Origin: an uncultured Bacteroidales bacterium
GTDB taxonomy: Bacteria > Bacteroidota > Bacteroidia > Bacteroidales > F082
NCBI GenBank assembly: GCA_947303625.1
Contig: CAMYYV010000004.1
Span: 1-54,190 of the forward strand
Reading direction: 5' to 3'
DNA: 54,190 nt
Shown here: in pieces, positions 34,758 through 44,162 of the stretch
Layout: every line of letters begins with the position of its first letter
How positions within the stretch are numbered: position 1 is the first letter of the stretch
Made by a program: the position numbers and the translations under genes
The notes under the pieces: generated by a model
Seen by the model: only the letters and a program-made list of their open reading frames with translations
What the model was told of the DNA's origin: nothing
Database searches by the model: none

Positions 34758-36350
34758 TTACAGCTTGATATCGTCGCCGTTGGCGTTTTGGAAGTTGTAC
34801 TGCAGCATGTGGAATTCGGGCATCGACTGCACTTTGAATTTCTTGCCGTATTTCTTCATCCATTTGCGGCGAATCGAAAACAGGCCATCTATGCAGAGGT
34901 AGGAATAGATGAAGGGATGCACCTGCAAGGTGAGGTGGTTCTCGTTCTGGTCGACGAGGAGGTACTTGAGGTGGTTTTCGATTTCGTCGATGTAGAGGAT
35001 GGCGGGGCGGATCTTGCCTTCTCCGTCGCAAACGGGGCATTTCTCCTGCACCTGCACCTCTGTCTCGGGGCGCACGCGCTGGCGTGTGATTTGGATGAGG
35101 CCAAACTTGGTGGCAGGCAGCACGGTGTGCTTGGCGCGGTCGGGCTTCATGGCCTCGACGAGGGCGTCGTAGAGCTGTTTGCGGTGTTTGGCTTCGTGCA
35201 GGTCGATGAAGTCCACGATGATGATGCCGCCCATGTCGCGCAGACGCAGCTGGCGCGCGATCTCCTTGGCGGCTTCGAGGTTGACCTGGAATGCGTTTTC
35301 CTCTGGGGTGTTGTCCTTGTTGAGTTTGTGGCCGCTGTTGACGTCGATGACGTGCATGGCCTCGGTGTGCTCGATGACGAGGTAGACACCGTTTCTGATG
35401 GTGACCACGCGGCCGAAGAAGCCTTTGATTTGCTTGGCCACGTTGAAATGGTCGAAGATCGGCTCTTTGCCTTCGTAGAGCTGGACGATTTCGGCCTTTT
35501 GTGGTGCAATGGTCTGGATGTAGTTGCGAATCTCTCCAAAGAGTGTCGCATCGTTCACCCTGATGTTGGTGAACGATTCGTTAAGCAGGTCGCGCAGCAT
35601 GACGCTGGTCTGATCCATCTCGCTCACCATCCTTCCGAAAGTGGTCATCTTCTTCATCTCGATGGTGCACTGCTCCCATTTGGTGATGAGCGAGCGCAGG
35701 TCGGCATCGAGTTCGGCCACTTTCTTGCCTTCGGCGACGGTGCGGATGATGACGCCGTAGTTATTGGGCTTGATGCTTTGGATGAGGCGGCGCAGACGGT
35801 TGCGTTCCTCGCTGCTTCGGATTTTCTGCGACACAGAGATGCGGTTGGAGAAAGGCACCAAGACGAGGTAACGGCCTGCAAATGAAATCTCTGCCGTGAT
35901 TCTCGGACCCTTGGTGTGGATGGGCTCCTTGGCGATTTGCACAGGCAACAGGTCGCCCACGTTGAGGACATCTCCGATCTTGCCGTTTTTCGGGAGGTCA
36001 GGCTCAAGCTTGAACTTGTCCATGGCCACGTCATCGCCTCCCACGATCTTCTTCTTGAAATTGATCAGGGTGTGTGCCTGAAGGCCCAAGTCGAGATAGT
36101 GCAGGAAAGCCTCTTTGGGGTAGCCCACGTCGACGAAAGCGGCGTTGAGGCCCGGCAGAATCTTCTTGACCCGACCCAGATAAACGTCTCCTACCGCAAA
36201 CTGGTTGTTGGTCTTCTCTCTGTGGAGTTCTACAAGGACGTTGTCTTCCAGTAGTGCGATGTCAACCTCCGAAGCGTGCGAGTTGATGACCAAGTCGCGC
36301 GTCACTGTCTTCACTTCCACTACAACCTCTTGTTGTTGTTCTTCAGACAT
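34758..36350 (-). CDS. rng: ribonuclease G/E family protein
   Basis: NQFAVGDVYLGRVKKILPGLNAAFVDVGYPKEAFLHYLDLG, DMGGIIIVDFIDL, CPVCDGEGKI. Confidence 0.96.
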   Translation of the reverse strand: MSEEQQQEVVVEVKTVTRDLVINSHASEVDIALLEDNVLVELHREKTNNQFAVGDVYLGRVKKILPGLNAAFVDVGYPKEAFLHYLDLGLQAHTLINFKKKIVGGDDVAMDKFKLEPDLPKNGKIGDVLNVGDLLPVQIAKEPIHTKGPRITAEISFAGRYLVLVPFSNRISVSQKIRSSEERNRLRRLIQSIKPNNYGVIIRTVAEGKKVAELDADLRSLITKWEQCTIEMKKMTTFGRMVSEMDQTSVMLRDLLNESFTNIRVNDATLFGEIRNYIQTIAPQKAEIVQLYEGKEPIFDHFNVAKQIKGFFGRVVTIRNGVYLVIEHTEAMHVIDVNSGHKLNKDNTPEENAFQVNLEAAKEIARQLRLRDMGGIIIVDFIDLHEAKHRKQLYDALVEAMKPDRAKHTVLPATKFGLIQITRQRVRPETEVQVQEKCPVCDGEGKIRPAILYIDEIENHLKYLLVDQNENHLTLQVHPFIYSYLCIDGLFSIRRKWMKKYGKKFKVQSMPEFHMLQYNFQNANGDDIKL

Positions 36351-36451
36351 AGTGTTTAACTTTGGGGTTAACGTTTTGATTGATAAAACAATAACACAAC
36401 AATGGTATATGCCAATGCTGTGTTATTGTCGTGTTTAGGCTCAAGAAGAGC

Positions 36452-36541
36452 TTATTTCTTCTTGTGTCTGTCCTTTCTCAAGCGTTTTTTGCGCTTGTGA
36501 GTCGACATCTTGTGTCTTTTGTGTTTCTTTCCGTTTGGCAT
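36452..36541 (-). CDS. 29-aa highly basic microprotein, candidate small ribosomal protein (bS22/mS38 AURKAIP1/COX24-like)
   Basis: ATG at 36541 to TAA at 36452: MPNGKKHKRHKMSTHKRKKRLRKDRHKKK; between HU and rng on the same strand; absent from the supplied ORF track. Confidence 0.75.
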   Translation of the reverse strand: MPNGKKHKRHKMSTHKRKKRLRKDRHKKK

Positions 36542-36566
36542 AGTAGTATGGAATTATTGTTGTTTC

Positions 36567-36839
36567 TTATTTGACAGCGCTCATAAAGGTCTTAGCAGGC
36601 TTGAAGGCCGGAATCTTGTGGGCAGGGATGGTGATGGCGATATTCTTGCCAATATTGCGACCAGTCTTCTCAGCTCTCGTCTTGATGATGAAGCTGCCGA
36701 AGCCTCTCAGATAAACATTTTCACCCTTGGCCATGGCGTTCTTCACAACTTCCATGAAATTCTCAACAACATTCTGGACAGCACCTTTTTCAATGCCGGT
36801 CTTGCTGGCGATCTCAGCAACGATTTCTGCTTTTGTCAT
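36567..36839 (-). CDS. HU family DNA-binding protein
   Basis: MTKAEIVAEIASKTGIEKGAVQNVVENFMEVVKNAMAKGENVYLRGFGSFIIKTRAEKTGRNI. Confidence 0.96.
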   Translation of the reverse strand: MTKAEIVAEIASKTGIEKGAVQNVVENFMEVVKNAMAKGENVYLRGFGSFIIKTRAEKTGRNIGKNIAITIPAHKIPAFKPAKTFMSAVK

Positions 36840-36888
36840 TTTTTCTCTTATTTAATGGTTAGTTAGATTGTTTGTTGTAAATTTGCGG

Positions 36889-36896
36889 CAAAGGTA
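36889..36896 (-). promoter_or_regulatory. Bacteroidota -7 element TACCTTTG for HU
   Basis: CAAAGGTA on the plus strand upstream of the HU start. Confidence 0.55.
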
Positions 36897-36982
36897 CGAA
36901 CATTTTCAATACGGAGAATCGATTAATGCAATTTTTTTCTTCTAATGAGTTATAAATAAAGAATTTCGCCTCAGAAACCACG

Positions 36983-38032
36983 ATGAATATCATACATGAC
37001 ACCTTAATTAATTGGTTCGCCGAAAACCAACGCGATTTGCCTTGGCGCCACAACCCATCGCCCTACGAGGTATGGCTTTCCGAGGTCATCTTGCAACAAA
37101 CACGCGTCAGCCAAGGCCGCGACTATTACCTACGCTTCATCGAACGTTGGCCCACCGTGACCGACCTCGCCCAAGCCACCGAAGAAGAGGTGCTGAAGCT
37201 GTGGCAGGGTCTCGGCTACTACTCGCGTGCGCGCAACCTACACCAATGTGCCCAGCAGGTCGTGGAGCAATACGGTGGCCAGTTTCCCTCCGATTTTGAA
37301 AAGCTGCGGAAGCTGAAAGGTATCGGCGACTACACCGCCGCGGCCATCGCCTCCATCGCTTTCGGCCTGCCCCATGCGGTGGTCGACGGCAACGTGTACC
37401 GCGTGCTGTCGCGCCTCTTCGACATCGACACTCCTATTAATATTAATGAAGGTCAAAAACGCTTTGCTCTCCTCGCCGACGAGCTGCTCGACCGCGAGCA
37501 GCCTGGCCTTCACAACCAGGCCTTGATGGAATTCGGCGCGCTTCACTGCACTCCACAAAACCCCGACTGCCTCCTGTGCCCACTGCAAGTCCATTGCCTC
37601 GCCTTCTCCAACAATACCGTCGCACAACGCCCCGTCAAAGTGCGCAGAACCGAAATCAAGACTCGATACCTCAACTATCTCGTCATCCTTTTCGAGGACA
37701 AGGTTTACCTCCACAAACGCGACGACAGCGACATCTGGAAAAACCTCTACGACTTTCCCTGCATCGAGACGAAGGAACAGGCCTCTGCCGCCGACATCCT
37801 ACAGTCGGACGAGTTCAGCCAACTGATTGAAGGCAAACCCTGTTTCACCCGAAAAGTATCGCGTCTCTATACCCACAAACTCACCCACCGCACCATCATT
37901 GCCCAGTTCATCGAGATAAATCTTGAAGAAGAATTGTTGCAGATTCAGACAAAAGGCTTAACTTTGACCCGTGAAAGTGACTTGGGAAACTACCCCATTC
38001 CACGCTTAATAGACTTATACTTAAACACTTAA
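36983..38032 (+). CDS. mutY: A/G-specific adenine glycosylase
   Basis: WRHNPSPYEVWLSEVILQQTRVSQG, LKGIGDYTAAAIASIAF, C-x6-C-x2-C-x5-C cluster CTPQNPDCLLCPLQVHC. Confidence 0.96.
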   Translation: MNIIHDTLINWFAENQRDLPWRHNPSPYEVWLSEVILQQTRVSQGRDYYLRFIERWPTVTDLAQATEEEVLKLWQGLGYYSRARNLHQCAQQVVEQYGGQFPSDFEKLRKLKGIGDYTAAAIASIAFGLPHAVVDGNVYRVLSRLFDIDTPININEGQKRFALLADELLDREQPGLHNQALMEFGALHCTPQNPDCLLCPLQVHCLAFSNNTVAQRPVKVRRTEIKTRYLNYLVILFEDKVYLHKRDDSDIWKNLYDFPCIETKEQASAADILQSDEFSQLIEGKPCFTRKVSRLYTHKLTHRTIIAQFIEINLEEELLQIQTKGLTLTRESDLGNYPIPRLIDLYLNT

Positions 38033-38044
38033 AACGAAATTATC

Positions 38045-38503
38045 ATGGCAAGTTTGAACAAAGTCATCCTCATTGGCCGCCTCGGAAAAGACCCCGAAGT
38101 GACTTCATTCGAAAACGGAAACAAAAAAGTGTCAGCCACCTTGGCGACCTCCGAGCGCTATCGCGACCGAGACCAAAACTGGGTGGAGCAGACCGACTGG
38201 CACAACCTCGTCGTATGGGGCAACCTGGCCAACGACATCGCAGAAGGACGCCGTAACTACTCAAAAGGCGACATGATGTACGTCGAAGGCAAGCTCAGAA
38301 CCCGCCAATACACCGACCAACAAGGCCAAGTACGTTACATCACCGAAGTAGTTGCCGACAAGATGATGCAACTGGCGCCCGCCCGCCCTGCCTCACAGTC
38401 GTCGTACGGCCAGCCTTACACCCCGGCACAAGAGCCAGCTCCGGGATATGTTCCACAAAGCAGCTTCGAGGCTCCCGACGAAGGCAACGACCTGCCATTT
38501 TAA
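38045..38503 (+). CDS. ssb: single-stranded DNA-binding protein
   Basis: MASLNKVILIGRLGKDPEV...DWHNLVVWG...GNDLPF C-terminal tip. Confidence 0.97.
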   Translation: MASLNKVILIGRLGKDPEVTSFENGNKKVSATLATSERYRDRDQNWVEQTDWHNLVVWGNLANDIAEGRRNYSKGDMMYVEGKLRTRQYTDQQGQVRYITEVVADKMMQLAPARPASQSSYGQPYTPAQEPAPGYVPQSSFEAPDEGNDLPF

Positions 38504-38534
38504 CCGAAAAGTGCGCCATGTCAGAATAATTCAC

Positions 38535-38542
38535 TAATTTTG
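38535..38542 (+). promoter_or_regulatory. Bacteroidota -7 element TAATTTTG for gldE
   Basis: TAnnTTTG in the ssb-gldE gap. Confidence 0.5.
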
Positions 38543-38568
38543 CAGCGCAAAACAAAAAACACACCGCT

Positions 38569-39912
38569 TTGGAAACACCCGACCCTGACCCTCTCATAGG
38601 ACTGCTCACCGTTGTTTCAAACAACTTTTTCACTGGTTTTAACGTCAACGCCATCATAGGATTGGCCGTATTGTGCCTGCTCCTTATCGCCTCTGCCTTG
38701 ATATCGAGCAGTGAAACGGCGTTTTTCTCGTTACAGCCCGCCGACATCGACAACCTCGAATCACGTACCGACGCCAAAAGCAAACTTGTGCTCAAGCTGA
38801 GAGAGAAGCCCAAGACATTGCTGGCTACCATCTTGATTGGCAACAACTTCGTCAACGTCACCATCACCTTGCTGGCCACCTATGTCATGGCGCAGCTGTT
38901 CGACATGAAGAACTACCTCGTGGCAGCTTTCTTCTTGGAAGTGGTCATCGTCACTTCTTTGATACTTATCGTTGGCGAAATCACACCTAAGATATATGCC
39001 AGCAAACGTCCCGTGAAAGTGGCACGATTCATGGCGCGCACCCTCAACTTCCTCAACGGATTCTTCAAGCCCTTGAGCAAGCCTTTGGTGAGTTCCACCT
39101 CATTCATGGACAAGCATTTGGAGAAGAAAAAAGGCGACATCTCAATAGAAGACCTGTCCACCGCTGTCGACATCGCCACCGAAGCATCGACAGCGCCCTT
39201 AGAAGAGAAGCAGATGCTGAAGGGTATTGCTTCGTTCAGCGAGAAGGAAGTAAGCGGTGTGATGATCCCCCGCGTCGACATTATCGGTGTGGAGAAAGGC
39301 ATGGAATTCACCGAGATGCTTGCCATCGTAATAAAAAGCGGATTTTCAAGAATCCCTGTCTATAACGGGACCTTGGACCAAGTGGAAGGCATCCTTTACG
39401 TGAAGGACCTCCTGCCCTACTTAGATGCCGAGTCGTACGAATGGCAGAAACTCATCCGTCCCGCATTTTTCGTACCTGAGAACCGCAAAATCAATGACTT
39501 GTTCCAGGACTTCCGCGAAAAGAAAATCCACATCGCCATCGTCGTCGACGAATACGGCGGTACATCGGGCCTCATCACCATGGAAGACGTCATCGAGGAA
39601 ATCGTAGGCGAGATCAACGACGAGTTTGACCAAAGCACCGAAGAGGAACACTACCAGAAACTCGACGACGGATCGTATCTCTTCAAAGCTCAGACCAGCA
39701 TCGTCGACTTCTGCAAAGTGTTCGGCGTCGACGAAGACTACTTCGAGCCCATGCAAGGCGAAGCCGACACCCTGGCCGGACTAATCCTCGAAATCGAGGG
39801 ACGCATCCCTGAGATCGGGTTCAAGTTCAACTTCGAGAAGTTCCACATGGAGATTACCGACGCTGACACCAAACGCATCAAGGAAGTAAAAGTCATATTC
39901 GATGAAGAATAG
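38569..39912 (+). CDS. gldE: gliding motility-associated GldE (CNNM/CBS-domain hemolysin-like protein), TTG start
   Basis: CNNM-like TM region, CBS domains (VSGVMIPRVDIIGVE..., DEYGGTSGLITMEDVIEEIVGEI), CorC-type C-terminus; followed by gldD. Confidence 0.9.
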   Translation: METPDPDPLIGLLTVVSNNFFTGFNVNAIIGLAVLCLLLIASALISSSETAFFSLQPADIDNLESRTDAKSKLVLKLREKPKTLLATILIGNNFVNVTITLLATYVMAQLFDMKNYLVAAFFLEVVIVTSLILIVGEITPKIYASKRPVKVARFMARTLNFLNGFFKPLSKPLVSSTSFMDKHLEKKKGDISIEDLSTAVDIATEASTAPLEEKQMLKGIASFSEKEVSGVMIPRVDIIGVEKGMEFTEMLAIVIKSGFSRIPVYNGTLDQVEGILYVKDLLPYLDAESYEWQKLIRPAFFVPENRKINDLFQDFREKKIHIAIVVDEYGGTSGLITMEDVIEEIVGEINDEFDQSTEEEHYQKLDDGSYLFKAQTSIVDFCKVFGVDEDYFEPMQGEADTLAGLILEIEGRIPEIGFKFNFEKFHMEITDADTKRIKEVKVIFDEE

Positions 39913-40498
39913 AATTGCCATATTGCTTGTCACCTTTGCAATTGCTTACGTTGCCGTTTCGTGCGACCGACAGTCGGGCTACCTGCCCAAGCCTCGCGGC
40001 TACTTCCGCATCGACTTGCCCGAGAAGGCCTACAGCCGTGTCGACACCATCGAACGCTATAGTTTCGAGTGCCCCGACTACGCCACTGTCACCCCTGACC
40101 CCTACTCCCCTGACGAGAAAAACTGGGTCAACATAGAGATGCCCGTCTTCAAAGGCTCCATCCATCTAACCCACAAGACCGTCGACGGCAACCTCGGCGA
40201 ATACTTAGAAGACGTCCACACCATGGTAACCAAACACCTGCAGAAAGCCAATGGCGTTCGCGATAGCCTGATTGTCAACGAAGAACACCGCGTCTACGGT
40301 CTCTTTATCGAGATGGAAGGCAAGGGTGTGGCAACACCGATGCAATTCTACCTCACCGACAGCACCCGCAACTTCGTGCGCGGCGCCCTCTACTTCAACT
40401 TCAAGCCCGACAACGACTCGATGCAACCCGTCATCAACTTTATCCGCGAGGACATTGATCACATGATCAACACTTTTGAATGGAAACAACCGCAATAA
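39902..40498 (+). CDS. gldD: gliding motility lipoprotein GldD
   Basis: Lipobox AYVAVSC; SGYLPKPRGYFRIDLPEKAY; overlaps gldE by 11 nt. Confidence 0.92.
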   Translation: MKNRIAILLVTFAIAYVAVSCDRQSGYLPKPRGYFRIDLPEKAYSRVDTIERYSFECPDYATVTPDPYSPDEKNWVNIEMPVFKGSIHLTHKTVDGNLGEYLEDVHTMVTKHLQKANGVRDSLIVNEEHRVYGLFIEMEGKGVATPMQFYLTDSTRNFVRGALYFNFKPDNDSMQPVINFIREDIDHMINTFEWKQPQ

Positions 40499-40510
40499 CA
40501 CTTTGATACC

Positions 40511-41326
40511 ATGAAAACCATCCGTCTCTTCCTCATGCTTTTGTTCATCGGTATTTTGGGGAGCAGCTTCGCTCAAGACATTCCGATGCACCCTTTCGTT
40601 GCCAGTGGAACGACCAAACCCGCAGCAAAGCAATACGAACAATACAACGTCGGCGTTCAGTATTTTATCAACTTAAGCCTGCCCGATGTTGAAAAGGCAC
40701 CCGCTGCAGAGCGCAAAGTACTCTCTGCAGTCCGCGACACCGTACTTAAACGAACGGTAGGATTCGCCTATATCAAGGGAGACAAAGATTACACGAAACT
40801 GACAAAAAAATTCGAGGACAGGGCCAACAAAAACCTGGTCGAGATGATGACTCCTTTTGAAGAAGATATGCTTTTTGCTTACAAGTGGTATCTGGAGTAT
40901 AGCGGTTTTCTGACCGACAACTTCGACGGGAACCCTCTTGACAAGTCGAAGCCGTTTTTCTCCTATTATCTTGTAAGCATTGAATTGGTTGGCAACACTT
41001 TGACAAATTACCAAATGCTGCTTTTCAACAGGAAGACTGGCAAATTGCTCGCCTTGGACGACTTGCTTGAACTCAACGACGACAGCCGTCTGCAGATCTG
41101 GGAACTGATGATGGAAGAGTTCCGCAAAAAGCACCCTCAAGGCAGCGTCGACTACGAATATAATATCAATGAGAACGCCTCGTTCGAGATAGATGCCAAA
41201 GGCTTGAACTTTTATATCCTAAAAGACAATTTGGAAGACCCGTTGGACTACATTTTCCTTTCCAAGGATGTATTGGCTCCTTTCATTAAAAAAGGAGGGA
41301 TTTTAGACATCTATTGGAATAATTAG
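40511..41326 (+). CDS. secreted hypothetical protein, RsiV/DUF3298-like
   Basis: Signal peptide; SYYLVSIELVGNTLTNYQMLLFNRKTGKLLALDDLL...FYILKDN. Confidence 0.65.
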   Translation: MKTIRLFLMLLFIGILGSSFAQDIPMHPFVASGTTKPAAKQYEQYNVGVQYFINLSLPDVEKAPAAERKVLSAVRDTVLKRTVGFAYIKGDKDYTKLTKKFEDRANKNLVEMMTPFEEDMLFAYKWYLEYSGFLTDNFDGNPLDKSKPFFSYYLVSIELVGNTLTNYQMLLFNRKTGKLLALDDLLELNDDSRLQIWELMMEEFRKKHPQGSVDYEYNINENASFEIDAKGLNFYILKDNLEDPLDYIFLSKDVLAPFIKKGGILDIYWNN

Positions 41327-41522
41327 CCGATAGCTCCTTGAAAATGACAACAACCGCAAGCCTCATTATGCATATCCAAGGATAGTTGCAGGCTTCGTAT
41401 TCTTACAACTTTTTCACAATTTGCAGCCTCGGTTTCGAAAAAAAACCTTACTTTCGCGGCGCGAAACAATATTTGCGCCGATGTAAACAGAGTATTCACT
41501 TTAAAAGAAAGGGGGAAGGCCT

Positions 41523-42443
41523 ATGATTAACAGCCTGAAAATCGGGGACTTGACTTGGCGTCATCTCAACAACCCAACGGAAGAAGACTTCGAATTCCTG
41601 AAAGACCGATTTCATTTCCACCCTTTAGACATCGAAGACTGCAAATCCGTCAATCAGCGCCCCAAGATCGACATCTACGATGACTATTACTTCCTCATCC
41701 TGCATTTCCCCAACTTCGACCGTCAGAACAAGTTCGTAAAAATCAAGGAGGTAAAGATTTTCTGGGGCAAAGACTACATCATCTCCATCGAGAAAAACCC
41801 TTGGGGCGTATCGCAGCTCTTCGATGAATACGAAGAACGCATCCAAAACGGCGAGGAGATGAATTTCCGCAACTCCGACATCCTGCTCTACCGCATCCTC
41901 GAAAAGCTGATGACCGAGTCGGTGTATCTGCTACGCAAAGTCGGATTAGACGTTGAGTTAATCAACCGCGAGTTGTTGCAGGAAAAACAAGTGAAGATCA
42001 TCGAACGTATCAGCGTGACACGCAAAAATCTCATCCTCATCAACACCATCTTCAAGCCGCAGTTGCGACTCTTCCACCTCTTCGAGACTGGTAAGGTCAG
42101 AGGCTTCACCGATGACGTGGAGTACATGGAAGACTACTGGGGCAACATCCTCGACTACCTGCAGAAGGTGTGGGATATGACCGAGGACTACGAGGAACTG
42201 ATCGAAGGCCTCTCAATGACCTTCGACTCAATGCAGACCAACAAGACCAACGAGACGATGAAGATTCTGACCCTCGTGTCGACCATCATCCTGCCTTTGA
42301 CCTTTATCACGGGTATCTATGGAATGAACTTCACCTATCTTCCTTTCGCCGACCAACCCTGGGGATTTTGGGGCATACTCGGCCTAATGGTAGTGGTGGC
42401 CGTGGGATTCTATATTTATTTCAGGCACAAGAAAATGATGTAA
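41523..42443 (+). CDS. corA: CorA family magnesium/divalent cation transporter
   Basis: ILPLTFITGIYGMNFTYLP GMN motif followed by the terminal TM helix. Confidence 0.95.
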   Translation: MINSLKIGDLTWRHLNNPTEEDFEFLKDRFHFHPLDIEDCKSVNQRPKIDIYDDYYFLILHFPNFDRQNKFVKIKEVKIFWGKDYIISIEKNPWGVSQLFDEYEERIQNGEEMNFRNSDILLYRILEKLMTESVYLLRKVGLDVELINRELLQEKQVKIIERISVTRKNLILINTIFKPQLRLFHLFETGKVRGFTDDVEYMEDYWGNILDYLQKVWDMTEDYEELIEGLSMTFDSMQTNKTNETMKILTLVSTIILPLTFITGIYGMNFTYLPFADQPWGFWGILGLMVVVAVGFYIYFRHKKMM

Positions 42444-42455
42444 TCACATCATTTT
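42432..42455. terminator. hairpin AAAATGATGT-aatc-ACATCATTTT spanning the convergent corA and nuclease stop codons
   Basis: 10-nt perfect arms; stop codons of both genes lie inside. Confidence 0.5.
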
Positions 42456-43513
42456 ACCAATAATTTCTCGTATCTCACCACCGAGCCATTGCGCATCAGT
42501 TTCACAATGTAGCATCCTTTGGCAATATCAGTAGGAAGGCTGACGGTGATGTCGCCAACGGCATTGCCCGTGGCCTTCAGCACGGCGCGTCCATTCAGGT
42601 CGCAGATGGCGATGGCATCGAAGTCATTGTTGTTGCCACTCACATGCAGGGTCTGTCCTTGTGCGACAGGATTGGGGAAAAGATAGACAGCACAGCCCAC
42701 CTCGCCAATGACATTCCACGTCGGATCCCAAATCATGCGGGCATATTCCGGGTGATCAATGAAGGGGTTGCGGTTGTGCTGATAGTCATTATAGATGACA
42801 TTGTTGCGATCGATTTCCTTCTGGCTCACGGGATCTTGCTCGTTCCAGCGCAGCAGCATCTGTATGGCCCACGGCTTGATCTCAGATTTCGTGGTCATAT
42901 CGCTCGTGCCCCAGCCACTGTCCTCGCTGTAGTAGCGCACGCTCATATACATGATGGCGCGAGCGAAGTCGCCCTTGTATTCGTCGATGGGTTCAAACAC
43001 GGTGCCCGAGAAGCCCGAAGTCTTGCACGTGCCTAACTTCGATCCATTTCGCGACGTCCAAGAAGCCGAGCCCACTTCGCCGAAGGCATAGTTGCTTCGC
43101 TTGTTGTTGACCCAACCATCGGTGGGGAAAATGTGATGCAGGTCGGTGCGGGGTGTCGTCTGGTCGCTGAACCAACTCGAAGGCCACGAGTGCTCGCGAT
43201 TGTAGCAGTCGCCCTCGCCGCTATAACTACCACACTGGTCAGTCCCAAGGTAATAGACGTAAGGCGGCGTGCCGTTGGGCTTGTCGGAATACATGTCCCA
43301 CACCACGCTGTTGCCTTTGTTGTCGGTACTCCAGAAAGCGTTCCACAGCTGAGCATACGAGATGGAAGTATGGCCCTTGATGATGTTATGCAAGGCAACC
43401 TTCAACTGATTGCCAGTCAAACCATTGGCACTATTATAATAGTTCGATGGCGCCTGTGCGGTCACCGACAACGCAAAGAACAAACTGATAAGGAGGAAAA
43501 GGGACTTTTTCAT
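42449..43513 (-). CDS. endonuclease I family secreted nuclease with T9SS-type C-terminal sorting domain
   Basis: DCYNREHSWPSSWF, DLHHIFPTDGWVNNKRSNYAFGEV, DEYKGDFARAIMYMSVRY; C-terminus LFPNPVAQGQTLHVSG...IVKLMRNGSVVRYEKLLVK. Confidence 0.93.
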   Translation of the reverse strand: MKKSLFLLISLFFALSVTAQAPSNYYNSANGLTGNQLKVALHNIIKGHTSISYAQLWNAFWSTDNKGNSVVWDMYSDKPNGTPPYVYYLGTDQCGSYSGEGDCYNREHSWPSSWFSDQTTPRTDLHHIFPTDGWVNNKRSNYAFGEVGSASWTSRNGSKLGTCKTSGFSGTVFEPIDEYKGDFARAIMYMSVRYYSEDSGWGTSDMTTKSEIKPWAIQMLLRWNEQDPVSQKEIDRNNVIYNDYQHNRNPFIDHPEYARMIWDPTWNVIGEVGCAVYLFPNPVAQGQTLHVSGNNNDFDAIAICDLNGRAVLKATGNAVGDITVSLPTDIAKGCYIVKLMRNGSVVRYEKLLVK

Positions 43514-43532
43514 CTTGACAATCTTTATAAAC

Positions 43533-43559
43533 CGGCCCTTCGACAGGCTCAGGGACCTT
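43533..43559. repeat. dispersed repeat CGGCCCTTCGACAGGCTCAGGGACCTT, copy 2, intergenic
   Basis: 27-nt exact match to 7321-7347. Confidence 0.95.
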
Positions 43560-44136
43560 AACTATTACTCATCAAATCAGTAAAGAGATATAATATCGCG
43601 ATAATCACCATAAACACCGACGCGGAAAACTCGACAAAGCTCATCTTCTTGGCCATGCTCGGCTTGAAATCAATGCGGACAGTAAACCAAGCCCACAAAA
43701 ACCCTGCCACAAAGACGGCCAACACAAACCAATACCATGCACCAAAAGGCATGAAGCAGAAGCCCATGAGCGACATCAACAGGGTATTAAAAGCTGCGAG
43801 GATCGTAAGGAGAATCATATCCCACGCTGACCTGACAGTATAGAGCATCTTACCTTTGAGGACATGCATCGAGTCGACAAAGAGCTTGACAGCGACCACA
43901 AGCATCATAGCAAACACCATATACTCAGCAATATAGGTGAAGAGATGCTCAATAAGCCTACCGATGTTGTAACCCACAACAGCCATCACGCCTTGACTAA
44001 CGCCAAACATCAGTGGGATCCATAGCCGTTTTGAGGGCTTGTCATCGGCAGTGACCAAGCCCACCGAGCGAGTGACGATGCTGGAAGTAAGGCAAAGAAT
44101 GAAGAGAATGTGGAGAATAATGGCAACGGTAGTCAT
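43558..44136 (-). CDS. MntP-like manganese efflux/multi-TM membrane protein
   Basis: About 6 predicted TM segments; start placed at MTTVAIILHILFILCL because upstream residues derive from a palindromic repeat. Confidence 0.55.
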   Translation of the reverse strand: MTTVAIILHILFILCLTSSIVTRSVGLVTADDKPSKRLWIPLMFGVSQGVMAVVGYNIGRLIEHLFTYIAEYMVFAMMLVVAVKLFVDSMHVLKGKMLYTVRSAWDMILLTILAAFNTLLMSLMGFCFMPFGAWYWFVLAVFVAGFLWAWFTVRIDFKPSMAKKMSFVEFSASVFMVIIAILYLFTDLMSNS

Positions 44137-44162
44137 AGTAGCTGTAATTATAGATACACTCA

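Noticed and set aside
34743-35885. 380-aa plus-strand ORF
   Set aside because: Antisense to rng; repetitive V/D/H/E/L composition typical of a shadow frame.
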